58,737 nucleotides of DNA from assembly GCA_016209015.1 (NCBI GenBank), contig JACQWY010000050.1, positions 1 to 58,737 on the forward strand, written 5' to 3'. The notes under the pieces are model-generated. The model ran no database searches. It saw only the letters and a list, made by a program, of their open reading frames with translations, and was not told where the DNA came from. The position numbers and the translations under genes are program-made. Shown in pieces: positions 35,975 through 44,999 of this stretch; position 1 is the first letter of the stretch; each line of letters opens with the position of its first letter. Origin of the DNA: Gammaproteobacteria bacterium. GTDB taxonomy: Bacteria; Pseudomonadota; Gammaproteobacteria; Ga0077536.

Positions 35975-36793
35975 TTACGGCGTTGCCGGCGGGCCGCCCG
36001 CCTGTGCGCCCTCGTCCGCTGCCTCGTCCTCATCGGGCTTGATGAAGATCTTGCAACACATGAGTCCGGCTTCGAAGAGCAGCCAGATCGGCACGGCGAG
36101 CGAGACCTGCGAGAAGACGTCGGGCGTGAGCAGCGCGCCCGCGACGAACGCCCCGACGATGACGTAGGGCCGCTTCGCGGCCAGACTCTCGCGCGTCGTG
36201 ATGCCGGCCTTCACGAGCAGGAACGTCGCGACCGGGACTTCGAACGCGCAGCCGAACGCGAAGAAGAGCTTCAGCACGAAGTCGAGATACTGGTTGATGT
36301 CCGTCATCACCGTCACGCCCTGCGGCGCCATGGAGGTGAGGAACGCGAAGAGGCGCGGGAAGATCGCGAAATACGCGAACGCCATGCCGCCGTAGAACAG
36401 CAGGGTCGCCGAGAGCAGCAGCGGCGCGGCGAACCTGCGCTCGTGCTGGTAGAGGCCGGGCGCGATGAACGCCCAGATCTGGTAGAGGATGAACGGCACG
36501 CAGATCGCGACGGCGACGAACGTGCTGAGCTTCAGCGGCGCGAGGAAGGGCGAGGCGACCTCGGTCGCGATCATCTGCGCGCCCGTGCGCTGCATCTGTG
36601 AGATGAGCGGCTTCGAGAGCCACTCGTAGACCTGGTTCTGGAACGGCATCAGCGCGGCGAGCACGACGACGACGCAGAGGATCGCGCGCAGCAGGCGCGA
36701 GCGCAGCTCGATGAGATGGGAAATGAACGACTGTTCCTGCTCCCCGGGCGCGGGGGCCGAAGCGGAGGGCGACGGCGGTGGGAGCTCGGTCAT
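35975..36793 (-). CDS. tatC: Twin-arginine translocase subunit TatC
   Basis: A 272-residue, six-TM core receptor of the Tat pathway, which exports folded proteins with RR signal peptides. Family landmarks are SFISHLIELRSRLLRA at the N-terminus (residues 22-37), YQIWAFIAPGLYQHERR in the first periplasmic/TM2-3 region, the NQYLDFVLKLFFAFGCAFEVPV region, and KRPYVIVGAFVAGALLTPDVFSQ. The N-terminal extension of ~18 residues and the acidic C-terminus are variable. It is the last gene of the his-tat operon, 13 bp after tatB. Confidence 0.95.
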   Translation of the reverse strand: MTELPPPSPSASAPAPGEQEQSFISHLIELRSRLLRAILCVVVVLAALMPFQNQVYEWLSKPLISQMQRTGAQMIATEVASPFLAPLKLSTFVAVAICVPFILYQIWAFIAPGLYQHERRFAAPLLLSATLLFYGGMAFAYFAIFPRLFAFLTSMAPQGVTVMTDINQYLDFVLKLFFAFGCAFEVPVATFLLVKAGITTRESLAAKRPYVIVGAFVAGALLTPDVFSQVSLAVPIWLLFEAGLMCCKIFIKPDEDEAADEGAQAGGPPATP

Positions 36794-36806
36794 CGCGCGC
36801 GGTGCC

Positions 36807-37100
36807 CTAGGGCTGCTTGTCGGTGACGTTGCCCGGGGCCGACGCGGACTCCTGCTCGCGGAGGGTCTCGCCGACCGGTCGCGGCAGCTCGGCGGATTGT
36901 TCGATCTGGTTCTGGACCTGGCGGATCTCGTGGAGACCGACGTCCTGTTCGAATTCCGACTTCAGCTCGCGCGCCATGCGCTGGGCGCGGCCGATCCACA
37001 GACCCGCCGTGCGTACGAGGCCGGGCAGTCGCTCCGGGCCGACGACGACGAGCGCCACCACGCCCACGAGCGCGAACTCCCAGAAGCCGGCGCCGAACAC
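36807..37100 (-). CDS. tatB: Sec-independent translocase protein TatB
   Basis: A 97-residue single-TM protein with an N-terminal hydrophobic helix (MFGAGFWEFALVGVVALVVV), the hinge GPERLPGLVR, an amphipathic helix (IGRAQRMARELKSEFEQDV) and a polar tail. It forms the substrate-binding complex with TatC. It lies 13 bp downstream of tatA. Confidence 0.93.
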   Translation of the reverse strand: MFGAGFWEFALVGVVALVVVGPERLPGLVRTAGLWIGRAQRMARELKSEFEQDVGLHEIRQVQNQIEQSAELPRPVGETLREQESASAPGNVTDKQP

Positions 37101-37113
37101 CCGGGTACTCCGC

Positions 37114-37350
37114 TCAGGCGTTCTTCTTCTCGTTGACGGGCGTCGCCTCGCCTTCGATCACATGCTTCGCGGGCTCGTGCTCGGCGTTCGCCTCGAGGCT
37201 GCCTTCGGCTTCGTTGCCATCCTTGAGCGCCTTCTTGAAATCGCGGATCCAGCCGCCGGCATCGGAGCCCAGGTTGCGGATCTTCTTGGTCCCGAACACG
37301 AGCATCACGACGATCAGGACGACGAGCAGTTCTCTGAAATTGAATCCCAT
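37114..37350 (-). CDS. tatA: Sec-independent translocase protein TatA
   Basis: A 78-residue pore-forming subunit of the Tat translocase with a short TM (FRELLVVLIVVMLVF), the hinge GTKKIRNLGSD, an amphipathic helix (GGWIRDFKKALKDG) and an acidic/polar tail. ATG 37350 is chosen because the TM follows immediately. It lies 58 bp after hisE on the minus strand, in the usual hisE-tatABC arrangement. Confidence 0.94.
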   Translation of the reverse strand: MGFNFRELLVVLIVVMLVFGTKKIRNLGSDAGGWIRDFKKALKDGNEAEGSLEANAEHEPAKHVIEGEATPVNEKKNA

Positions 37351-37408
37351 GGCGGGCCTCCTGCAGTCGCACGGGGCGGGGCGGCTGCATGCATTGGTGT
37401 GAATCCGG

Positions 37409-37732
37409 TCATTGTCCCTGACGGGACGCCTTTTCCTCAAGGCCGGAGACCCCGAAGCGCCGGGCGAGCTCGGCGAGCACCGCCTCGTGGTCGAGGTCGC
37501 AGTAATTGAGCATGACGAGGGTGTGGAACCACAAGTCGGCCGTCTCGTAGACGATCTTCGACTTCTCGCCGTCCTTCGCCGCGAGCACGACCTCGGTCGC
37601 CTCCTCGCCCACTTTCTTCAGGATGGCATCCAGGCCACGCGCGTAGAGCTTCGCGACGTAGGACTTTTCCGGATCGGCCTGCCGGCGCTCGGCCAGGATC
37701 GCGGCCAGCCGGCTCAGGATCTCGTCTGACAT
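37409..37732 (-). CDS. hisE: Phosphoribosyl-ATP pyrophosphatase
   Basis: A 107-residue all-helical MazG-like enzyme hydrolysing phosphoribosyl-ATP, the second step of histidine synthesis. Key acidic/lysine residues are in [15 protein letters not shown] and [14 protein letters not shown]. It is a separate gene here, not fused to hisI, and lies 22 bp downstream of hisI. Confidence 0.95.
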   Translation of the reverse strand: MSDEILSRLAAILAERRQADPEKSYVAKLYARGLDAILKKVGEEATEVVLAAKDGEKSKIVYETADLWFHTLVMLNYCDLDHEAVLAELARRFGVSGLEEKASRQGQ

Positions 37733-37754
37733 CGGAGTGCTCCTGCGGGGCGGG

Positions 37755-38138
37755 TCAGGCCTTGTAGATCTCGTCCGGGGATTTCAGCACCGGATCGGTC
37801 GCGACCCAGGCGTCCTGATCGAGACGGCGGTAGAAGCAGCGCTCGCGACCAGTATGACACGCGATGCCGCCGATTTGTTCGACCAGGAGCAGGACGGCGT
37901 CGCCGTCGCAGTCGAGCCGGACGTCGAGGAGCCGCTGCACGTGTCCGGATTCCTCGCCCTTGCGCCAGAGCTTCCGGCGCGAGCGCGACCAGTAGACCGC
38001 CCGACCCTCGTCGCGGGTGGCGAGGAGCGCCTCGCGATTCATCCAGGCGAGCGTGAGCACCCGGCCGGAGGCTGCATCCTGGGTGATGACCGGAACGAGG
38101 CCGTCGGCGTCCCATTTCACGTCGTCGAGCCAGCTCAC
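37755..38138 (-). CDS. hisI: Phosphoribosyl-AMP cyclohydrolase
   Basis: A 127-residue zinc/magnesium enzyme opening the purine ring of phosphoribosyl-AMP. Motifs are [32 protein letters not shown] (signature), [13 protein letters not shown] and the zinc cysteines in [12 protein letters not shown]. It overlaps hisF by 4 nt at its start. Confidence 0.95.
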   Translation of the reverse strand: MSWLDDVKWDADGLVPVITQDAASGRVLTLAWMNREALLATRDEGRAVYWSRSRRKLWRKGEESGHVQRLLDVRLDCDGDAVLLLVEQIGGIACHTGRERCFYRRLDQDAWVATDPVLKSPDEIYKA

Positions 38139-38902
38139 AACCGCACCTCGATACCGGCGTCGCGCATGCGGGCCTTCGCCTGGCCGACCGTGTATTCGCC
38201 GAAGTGGAAAATGCTCGCCGCGAGCACGGCGTCGGCGTGGCCGCGGGTCACGCCGTCGACGAGGTGATCGAGCGTGCCCACGCCGCCCGAGGCGATGACG
38301 GGTATGCCGACCGCATCCGCCACGGCGCGCGTCAGCGCGACGTCGAAACCGTCGCGCGTGCCGTCGCGGTCCATGCTCGTCAGGAGAATCTCACCCGCGC
38401 CGAGCCCGGCCATGCGCACGGCCCAGGCGACGGCGTCGATGCCGGTCGCCTTGCGGCCGCCGTGCGTGAAGACTTCCCAACGGTCGGGGTGCCGGCCGCT
38501 CCGGCGCGCGTCGATCGCGACGACGATGCACTGCGAGCCGAATTTGTCCGCCGCCTCGCCGACGAACGCCGGGTTCGTCACCGCGGCCGTATTGATCCCG
38601 ACTTTGTCCGCGCCGGCGTTCAGCATGCGGCGCACGTCGGCGATGCTGCGGATGCCGCCGCCGACCGTGAGCGGAATGAAGACCTGGGAGGCGACGGCCT
38701 CGACGACGTGGACCATGGTCGCGCGATCGTCGCTGCTCGCGGTGATGTCGAGGAAGGTGATTTCGTCCGCGCCCTGCTCGTCGTAGCGCTTTGCGATTTC
38801 GACCGGATCGCCCGCGTCGCGGATGTCGACGAACTTCACGCCCTTGACGACGCGGCCGGCGTCGACGTCGAGACAGGGGATGATGCGTTTGGCGAGTCCC
38901 AT
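38135..38902 (-). CDS. hisF: Imidazole glycerol phosphate synthase cyclase subunit
   Basis: A 255-residue TIM barrel that, with HisH, forms imidazole glycerol phosphate and AICAR. The catalytic aspartates are D11 in [12 protein letters not shown] and the Asp of VVAIDARR near 130. GGGIRS and ASGGVG are the phosphate loops. ATG 38902 is used; the open frame upstream overlaps hisA in another frame. hisH is not in the window, so it must lie elsewhere. Confidence 0.95.
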   Translation of the reverse strand: MGLAKRIIPCLDVDAGRVVKGVKFVDIRDAGDPVEIAKRYDEQGADEITFLDITASSDDRATMVHVVEAVASQVFIPLTVGGGIRSIADVRRMLNAGADKVGINTAAVTNPAFVGEAADKFGSQCIVVAIDARRSGRHPDRWEVFTHGGRKATGIDAVAWAVRMAGLGAGEILLTSMDRDGTRDGFDVALTRAVADAVGIPVIASGGVGTLDHLVDGVTRGHADAVLAASIFHFGEYTVGQAKARMRDAGIEVRL

Positions 38903-38967
38903 GGTTCGAACGGCCTCTGCGGCGCGGCGGTCCGGCCCTGCGCCGCGCGGAGCGGCGCCCGGGCGGC

Positions 38968-39714
38968 TCAGCGCGCGCCGTCGGTCAGTTGGTCCGCGAG
39001 CTCCTGCGCAGCGCCGAAATCCAGCGAGCCCTCGTAGATCGCGCGACCGGTGATCGCGGCCGTGATGCCGTCGCCCTGCACGGCGCAGAGCGCGCGGATG
39101 TCGTCGAGGTTCGTGACGCCGCCGGACGCGATGACGGGAATCGTGAGGGCGCGGGCGAAGGCGACGGTCGCCTCGAGATTCAGCCCGCTCATCATGCCGT
39201 CGCGACGGATGTCGGTGAACACGATCGCCTCGACGCCGTTGTCCTGGAACTGCAGCGCGAGATCGGTGGCGTCGTGACGGGAGAGCTTCGACCAGCCTTC
39301 GATGGCGACTTTGCCGTCGCGCACGTCCAGGCCGACGATGATGTGCCCCGGGAACTCGAGACAGACGTCGGAGACGAAGTGCGGCGCGGTCACGGCCTTC
39401 GTGCCGATGATCACGTAGCGCACGCCGGCGTTGAGGTATTCCTGAATCGTGTCCTCGTCGCGAATGCCGCCGCCGACCTGAATCGGCACGCTCGGAAAGG
39501 CCTGCGCGATTTCGTGAATGACCGCCGAATTCACCGGCTTGCCCACCGTCGCACCGTTCAGATCCACGAGATGCAGGCGTCTCGCCCCGGCGTCGACCCA
39601 GCGGCCCGCCACCTCGACGGGATCGTCCGAGTACACCGTGTCGTCGTCCATGCGTCCCTGACGGAGGCGGACACATTTGCCGTCTTTGATGTCGATGGCG
39701 GGGATGAGCAGCAT
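38968..39714 (-). CDS. hisA: ProFAR isomerase (HisA)
   Basis: A 248-residue TIM-barrel isomerase with catalytic D8 ([14 protein letters not shown]) and the Asp in [11 protein letters not shown], phosphate loops GGGIRD and ASGGV, and LVDLNGA. It heads the hisA-hisF-hisI-hisE-tatABC run on the minus strand; the usual upstream hisB-hisH genes are absent and polA lies there instead. An AT-rich promoter-like stretch precedes it. Confidence 0.95.
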   Translation of the reverse strand: MLLIPAIDIKDGKCVRLRQGRMDDDTVYSDDPVEVAGRWVDAGARRLHLVDLNGATVGKPVNSAVIHEIAQAFPSVPIQVGGGIRDEDTIQEYLNAGVRYVIIGTKAVTAPHFVSDVCLEFPGHIIVGLDVRDGKVAIEGWSKLSRHDATDLALQFQDNGVEAIVFTDIRRDGMMSGLNLEATVAFARALTIPVIASGGVTNLDDIRALCAVQGDGITAAITGRAIYEGSLDFGAAQELADQLTDGAR

Positions 39715-39800
39715 GACGCTAACCTGTCTGGGCTTCGTGGTGGTGGAATCAGGTATTGCGGGTGACTGGCAGGATCAAGGCATCTGTCGATTCTGGGGAG

Positions 39801-39830
39801 ATATTAGCATACCCCCAAGCCAATGAAAGA
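39801..39830 (-). promoter_or_regulatory. Probable extended -10 promoter of the his-tat operon
   Basis: Minus strand: TATGCTAATAT gives an extended -10 (TGnTAATAT; -10 box at 39806-39801) with a poor -35 (TCTTTC, 39830-39825) 18 bp upstream. It sits in an unusually AT-rich pocket about 90 bp before the hisA start. Confidence 0.5.
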
Positions 39831-39846
39831 CGGGGTCCCGGCCCGC

Positions 39847-42546
39847 TCAGTGCGCCTCGTCCCAGTTCGCTCCCGTGCCGATGTCGACGACGAGGGGCAC
39901 CGATAATTCCGCGGCGCCGGCCATCAATTCGCACAGCCGCGCCGCGACGTCCGGAGCCGCTGCAGTGTCGACCTCGAGCACGAGCTCATCGTGGACCTGC
40001 ATGATCATGAGCGCGGGAACCCGCTCGCGCACGAGCCAGGCGTCGACGGCGATCATCGCGCGCTTGATGATGTCGGCGGCCGTGCCCTGCATGGGCGCAT
40101 TGATGGCGGTGCGCTCCGCGTACTGGCGGCGCTGGACATTGCGCGAGTTGATTTCCGGCAGATAGAGGCGACGCTTGAACACGGTCTCGACGTAGCCGCG
40201 TTCGCGCGCCTGGGCACGGATGTCGTCCATGTAACGCTTCACGCCGGGATAGCGCGCGAAATAGCGATCGACGTACTGCTGCGCCGCGGCGCGATCGAGC
40301 CCGAGCTGGCGTGCGAGGCCGAACGCCGACATGCCGTAGATGAGACCGAAGTTTATGGCCTTCGCGGCCCGGCGCTGTTCGTCGGCGACCTCGGCCGGCG
40401 GCAGGCCGAAGACCTCGGCGGCCGTCGCGCGATGCACGTCGAGCCCGGACGCGAAGGCTTCGAGCAGGCGCTCGTCGCGTGAGAGGTGCGCCATGATCCT
40501 GAGCTCGATCTGCGAGTAGTCCGCGGCGAGCAGCACGCGCCCCGGCGGGGCGATGAAAGCCTGGCGGATGCGCCGTCCCTCGGGCGTGCGCACCGGGATG
40601 TTCTGCAGGTTCGGATCCGAGGACGAGAGGCGGCCGGTCGCGGCGACGGCCTGATGGTAGCTCGTGTGGACGCGTCCCGTATCGCGATCGACTTCCTCGG
40701 GCAGCTTGTCCGTGTAGGTCGACTTCAGCTTCGCGACCGCCCGATGTTCGAGGATGAGCTTCGGCAGCGGATAGTCCAGCGCGAGCTCGGCGAGCACGGA
40801 CTCGGCCGTCGACGGCTGGCCGGTCGGCGTTTTCTCCTTCACCGGCAGGCCGAGCTTCTCGAAGAGGATTTCCTGGATCTGTTTCGGCGAGCCGAGGTTG
40901 AACGGCTGTCCCGCAGCCTCGTGCGCGGCCGCCTCGACCTCGATGAGCTTGCGCGCGAGCTCGGCGCTCTGGGCGCGGAGCATCGCCACGTCGAGCAGCA
41001 CGCCGTTGCGCTCGAGGCGCGCGATGACCGGCAGCAGCGGCATCTCGATCTCCTCGAAGAGCCGGCGCAGCTCGGGCTCGGCCTCGATGCGCGGCCAGAG
41101 CTTCGCGTGGAGCTGCAGGCAGACATCGGCATCCTCCGCGGCATAAGGGCCCGCGGTCTCGACCGGGACGTCGTTGAACGAGAGCTGCTTCGCGCCCTTG
41201 CCCGCGACGTCCTCGTAATGAATGGTCCGCACGCCGAGATGATCGAGCGCGAGCGTATCGAGATCGTGGCGCGAAGCGGTGCTGTTCAAGGTGTAGGACT
41301 CGAGCATCGTGTCGTAGCGGATGCCCTGCAGATCGATGCCGTGATTGAGCAGCACCTCGCGGTCGTACTTCAGGTTGTGGCCGACCTTGGCGTGCGCGGG
41401 ATCCTCGAGAAGCGGTTTCAGGCGCGCGAGCACGGTATCGCGATCGAGCTGGTCGGGTGCGCCTGGATAATCGTGGGCGAGCGGCACGTAGGCCGCGCGG
41501 CCGGGCTCGCGACAGAACGACACGCCGACGATCCGCGCCTGCATGTAGTCGAGGCTCGTGGTTTCGGTGTCGAACGCGAAGAGCGGTGCCTGCCGCAGCG
41601 TCGCGAGCCAGGCCTCGAGCTGCGCTTCCGTGAACACCGTCTCGTAGTCACGCGGGACCGCGGCAGGCGCGTCGGCGGCGGGTGCAGCTTCGACTTCGGG
41701 GCCGATCTGCTTCAGCCAGGACTTGAACTCCAGCTCGGTCAGCAAGGCGACGAGGCGCGGCGTGTCGGCTTCGCGCGTGACGAGCTTCTCCGGCGCCACG
41801 TCGAGCGGTACGTCGTCGATGACCGTCACGAGCTTGCGGGAGAGCGGGAGCTTCGGGATCGCCTCGCGGAGGTTCTCGCCGATCTTGCCCGGTATGTCGG
41901 CCGCGTGCGCGATCACGCCGTCGAGCGTGCGATATTCCGCCAGCCATTTCACGGCGGTCTTGGGTCCGACTTTCGGCACGCCGGGGATGTTGTCGACCGC
42001 ATCACCGACGAGCGTGAGGTAATCGATGATTTGATCGGGACCGACCCCGAACTTCGCGCGCACGCCGGCCTCGTCGAGCACCGAATCGTCCATCGTGTTC
42101 ACGAGCGTGATGTCGGGCGTGACGAGTTGGGCGAGATCCTTGTCGCCGGTCGAGATGACGACGGCGAGCCCCTGCGCCGCGGCACGCCGCGCCAGCGTGC
42201 CGATGACGTCGTCGGCTTCCACGCCGTCGACGACGATGCGCGGATAGCCCATGGCATCGATGAGCTCGAAGAGCGGCGGCACCTGGGTCGCGAGATCGTC
42301 CGGCATGGAGGGCCGGTGAGCCTTGTAATCGGCGTACCACGCGTCGCGCGTGGTACGCCCGCGCGGGTCGAACACGACGGCGAAGTACGCCGGCGTGTAC
42401 TGCGCGTGCAGGCGTCGCAGCATCGCCGCGACACCGTGAATCGCACCCGTCGCCTGGCCCTTGGAATTCGTCAGCGAAGGCAATGCGTGAAACGCGCGAT
42501 AGAGGTAGGAGGAGCCGTCGACGAGGACGAGAGTATGTTTGCTCAT
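39847..42546 (-). CDS. polA: DNA polymerase I
   Basis: An 899-residue full-length Pol I for Okazaki fragment processing and repair. The N-terminal 5'-3' exonuclease (residues 1-~290) has VDGSSYLYRAFHALP and GDKDLAQLV. The 3'-5' exonuclease appears intact, with FDTETTSLDYM and YAAEDADVC. The polymerase domain has motif A DYSQIELR, motif B RRAAKAINFGLIYG and motif C QVHDELVLEV. It is convergent with nothing and divergent from the DUF2782 gene. polA-DUF2782-thrB adjacency is typical of Pseudomonas-type genomes. Confidence 0.97.
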   Translation of the reverse strand: MSKHTLVLVDGSSYLYRAFHALPSLTNSKGQATGAIHGVAAMLRRLHAQYTPAYFAVVFDPRGRTTRDAWYADYKAHRPSMPDDLATQVPPLFELIDAMGYPRIVVDGVEADDVIGTLARRAAAQGLAVVISTGDKDLAQLVTPDITLVNTMDDSVLDEAGVRAKFGVGPDQIIDYLTLVGDAVDNIPGVPKVGPKTAVKWLAEYRTLDGVIAHAADIPGKIGENLREAIPKLPLSRKLVTVIDDVPLDVAPEKLVTREADTPRLVALLTELEFKSWLKQIGPEVEAAPAADAPAAVPRDYETVFTEAQLEAWLATLRQAPLFAFDTETTSLDYMQARIVGVSFCREPGRAAYVPLAHDYPGAPDQLDRDTVLARLKPLLEDPAHAKVGHNLKYDREVLLNHGIDLQGIRYDTMLESYTLNSTASRHDLDTLALDHLGVRTIHYEDVAGKGAKQLSFNDVPVETAGPYAAEDADVCLQLHAKLWPRIEAEPELRRLFEEIEMPLLPVIARLERNGVLLDVAMLRAQSAELARKLIEVEAAAHEAAGQPFNLGSPKQIQEILFEKLGLPVKEKTPTGQPSTAESVLAELALDYPLPKLILEHRAVAKLKSTYTDKLPEEVDRDTGRVHTSYHQAVAATGRLSSSDPNLQNIPVRTPEGRRIRQAFIAPPGRVLLAADYSQIELRIMAHLSRDERLLEAFASGLDVHRATAAEVFGLPPAEVADEQRRAAKAINFGLIYGMSAFGLARQLGLDRAAAQQYVDRYFARYPGVKRYMDDIRAQARERGYVETVFKRRLYLPEINSRNVQRRQYAERTAINAPMQGTAADIIKRAMIAVDAWLVRERVPALMIMQVHDELVLEVDTAAAPDVAARLCELMAGAAELSVPLVVDIGTGANWDEAH

Positions 42547-42625
42547 GCGGCATTGTCCCGCAGCGCGACGGTGCCCGAAAGGCGCGCGCCACGGCGTGAT
42601 ATTTGGAGATTTGGATGGTCTTAGA

Positions 42626-42634
42626 TGTTATGCT
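42626..42634 (+). promoter_or_regulatory. Extended -10 box upstream of DUF2782 gene
   Basis: TGTTATGCT (TG-N-TATGCT) in an AT-richer stretch (42598-42640) of the polA/DUF2782 divergent spacer, about 47 bp before the start codon. No good -35 is visible, consistent with an extended -10 promoter. Confidence 0.45.
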
Positions 42635-42680
42635 ACCCGAGCCTGACCCAACATCGAATAACGATCCGAGAACACCTCAT

Positions 42681-43034
42681 ATGCGTCCCCGCAATGCGCT
42701 CCTGATACTCTGCGGCTCGATCCTGCTGCCCTTGGCTGTCGCCGCCGAGGACGCCCAGCCGCCGGGTCTCGAACGCGTCGAGGACGTGCCGCCTCCGCCG
42801 CCGCCGATGGAGAGCGGTGAGGTCGTCGAGCCCACCGTGACGGTCATTCAGCGCAAGGACGCACGCATCGAAGAGTACCGCTTGAACGGCCGCCTCTACA
42901 TGATTCGCGTCGAGCCCGTGGTCGGTAAGCCGTATTACCTGATGGACAAGACGGGCAAGGGGCTCATGGAATCGAAGATCAGCGAGCTCTACAACGATCC
43001 GATCGTTCCGCAGTGGGTGATTTTCAGCTGGTAG
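42681..43034 (+). CDS. DUF2782-family exported protein
   Basis: A 117-residue protein from ATG 42681 with a signal peptide (cleavage after VAAA), a Pro-rich spacer (VPPPPPPM) and the conserved C-terminal DUF2782 domain. That domain has TVTVIQRKDARIEEYRLNGR, IRVEPVVGKPYYL and a terminal WVIFSW. Function is unknown; the family is nearly always found between polA and thrB in gammaproteobacteria, as here. Confidence 0.88.
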   Translation: MRPRNALLILCGSILLPLAVAAEDAQPPGLERVEDVPPPPPPMESGEVVEPTVTVIQRKDARIEEYRLNGRLYMIRVEPVVGKPYYLMDKTGKGLMESKISELYNDPIVPQWVIFSW

Positions 43035-43067
43035 TCACCTGAGCGCGGACGACGCCGCGCTCCACGC

Positions 43068-44021
43068 ATGTCCGTCTACACGTCCGTCGACGCGATCGCG
43101 CTCCGCGATTTCCTCGCCCGCTTCGACGCCGGCACGCTCGTCGCCTACACGGGTATCGAGGCCGGCATCGAGAACACCAATTACTTCGTGGATACGACGA
43201 CAGGGCGTTTCGTCCTCACGCTATTCGAGTGGATGCCGGCAACGGAGCTCCCATTCTTCCTCGAGCTCATGCGCCACGTCGCGGACGGCGGGTTGCCGGC
43301 GGCGCGACCACTCGCCGCTCGCGACGGCGCGCTCGCGGGCGAGCTGCTCGGCAAGCCGGCGGCGCTCGTGACGCGCTTGCCGGGCACGAACCTCCTGCGA
43401 CCTTCGCCCGGGCACTGTCGCCAGGTCGGCGCGGCACTCGGGCGCTGGCATCGCGCCGTGCAATCCTTTCCCCGCGAACACCCCGACGGTCGCGGCCGGC
43501 CATGGCGCGAAGCCGCGGCCGCGCGCGTCGGGCCCGGACTCTCGACCGGCGATCGCGCACTGCTCACGCGCACGCTCGAGGCCCTGCGCGACTGGCCCGT
43601 GCCCGGGCTGCCCGGCGGCGTCATCCACGCGGATCTCTTCCGGGACAACGTGCTGTTCGACGGCGCTGTGCTGAGCGGGCTGCTCGACTTCTACTACGCC
43701 TGCAGCGGTCCGTTCGTCTACGATCTCGCGGTGGCGTTCGCGGACTGGTGCTTCGTGCCGACCGGCCGCCTGGAGCCGGAGAATGCGCAGGCCTTCATCG
43801 CAGGCTATCAGGGCGTCCGCGTGCTGCTTGTGACGGAGTGCGCGGCCTGGCCGACGGCGCTGCTGGCCGCAGGCCTGCGCTTCTGGCTGTCGCGCCTCGT
43901 GGATAGCTGCTTTCCGAAAGCCGGAGCGCTGACGTTCCTGAAGGACCCGGCGGAATTCCGAGGGCTGCTGCTGGCGCTCACGGGCGATCCCGCACCGTTC
44001 GCGCAGGTTCTCGAGGGATAA
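43068..44021 (+). CDS. thrB: Homoserine kinase, APH-fold type
   Basis: A 317-residue ThrB of the aminoglycoside-phosphotransferase fold (not GHMP), phosphorylating homoserine on the way to threonine. The N-terminus has GIEAGIENTNYFVDT (nucleotide loop); the catalytic loop is HADLFRDNVLF with H187 and the following Asp; GLLDFYYACSGPF is the metal-binding segment. It lies 33 bp after the DUF2782 gene. Its product links to IlvA at 33.5 kb via threonine. Confidence 0.92.
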   Translation: MSVYTSVDAIALRDFLARFDAGTLVAYTGIEAGIENTNYFVDTTTGRFVLTLFEWMPATELPFFLELMRHVADGGLPAARPLAARDGALAGELLGKPAALVTRLPGTNLLRPSPGHCRQVGAALGRWHRAVQSFPREHPDGRGRPWREAAAARVGPGLSTGDRALLTRTLEALRDWPVPGLPGGVIHADLFRDNVLFDGAVLSGLLDFYYACSGPFVYDLAVAFADWCFVPTGRLEPENAQAFIAGYQGVRVLLVTECAAWPTALLAAGLRFWLSRLVDSCFPKAGALTFLKDPAEFRGLLLALTGDPAPFAQVLEG

Positions 44022-44028
44022 AATGAAA

Positions 44029-44050
44029 GAGGCCCTCTCGCGAGGGCCTC
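44029..44050 (-). terminator. Hairpin terminating the OmpA-like gene
   Basis: A 9-bp perfect stem GAGGCCCTC/GAGGGCCTC with a 4-nt loop. On the minus strand it is followed by TTTCATTTTA, a fair U-rich tract. It lies 8 bp past the thrB stop and 26 bp past the OmpA-like stop, so it can serve both convergent genes. Confidence 0.75.
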
Positions 44051-44075
44051 GAAGTGCAGTGCCGGCGTCGCGCCC

Positions 44076-44810
44076 TTACTGGACGACGAGCTCCACGCGG
44101 CGGTTCTTGAACATGTTCTCTTCAGTGTCGTTCGGCGCGACCGGCTTGCTCTCGCCGAGGCCCTTCGAGCTCAGGCGACTCGCGCTGATGCCGTGCTTCA
44201 CGAGATAGGTCATGACCGCGGCGGCGCGCTTCTCCGACAACTTCTGGTTGTAGGCGTCCGCACCGCGGCTGTCGGTGTGACCTTCGACGCTCACGGCCAC
44301 GCCTTCGTTCTGCTTCAGCACATCGACCGCGTGGTCGAGGATGGAGGACGAATCGGCACGGATCGTCGCCTTGTCGAAGTCGAAGTTCACGCCCTCGAGG
44401 GTCATGAGCTTCTCACCCTTCAGCGGGCAGCCCGTCGCGTCCACCTTCACGCCGGGGGGCGTGCCGGGACATTTGTCCTTGTCGTCGTATACGCCGTCGC
44501 CATCGCTGTCCTTCAGGACCGGACGCGGGGCGGGAGCGGTCGCGGCGGCGACCGGAGCCGGCGCGGGCGCGGCAGCCGGGGCCTTGTCGTGGCAGATGAA
44601 GTAACCCGCGACGGCGCCGACGACGGCACCCGCGGCCATTTCGGCTTCGTTCTTGCCGCCCATGGCACCACGCACGATGCCGGCACCGGCAGCGCCACCC
44701 AGAACCGGGCAGATAATGTCTTTGGGCTTGAAATTCGCCGGATCGGACGCGCAACCGGCGACGAAAATCCCGAGGAGCCCGATTGCTCCAGCTCTGAGTG
44801 TGTTCTTCAT
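44076..44810 (-). CDS. OmpA-family lipoprotein with glycine zipper and TSP3 repeat
   Basis: A 244-residue predicted outer-membrane lipoprotein with lipobox VAGC (Cys ~20), a glycine-zipper-like hydrophobic stretch (LGGAAGAGIVRGAMGG...AGAVVGAVAGYF, about 38-72), an Ala/Pro linker and a calcium-binding type-3 repeat (DSDGDGVYDDKDKCPGTPPG). The C-terminal OmpA peptidoglycan-binding domain has GHTDSRGADAYNQKLSEKRA and NRRVELVV. It anchors the outer membrane to peptidoglycan. It is monocistronic, followed by a clear terminator. Confidence 0.9.
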   Translation of the reverse strand: MKNTLRAGAIGLLGIFVAGCASDPANFKPKDIICPVLGGAAGAGIVRGAMGGKNEAEMAAGAVVGAVAGYFICHDKAPAAAPAPAPVAAATAPAPRPVLKDSDGDGVYDDKDKCPGTPPGVKVDATGCPLKGEKLMTLEGVNFDFDKATIRADSSSILDHAVDVLKQNEGVAVSVEGHTDSRGADAYNQKLSEKRAAAVMTYLVKHGISASRLSSKGLGESKPVAPNDTEENMFKNRRVELVVQ

Positions 44811-44999
44811 GGATAACCCCCTCTCGTTGCATTCGTACAGCCGACGCGTCGTTTCGAGTGCGTTCTACGCCACACGCGGTCGGTGGTGACGACCGGGATC
44901 CTAACGGCTTACGCCTGGATTCTCAACGCCGACGTACGGTCTGGAGGTGAATTCCGGCACGATTGCCGCTGTGGCGCAGACGCCGACAGGGATCCGGAA

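Noticed and set aside
40486-42624. Long plus-strand open frame (712 codons) opposite polA
   Set aside because: polA on the minus strand has all catalytic motifs; the opposite frame is rich in Arg/Asp/His and matches nothing.
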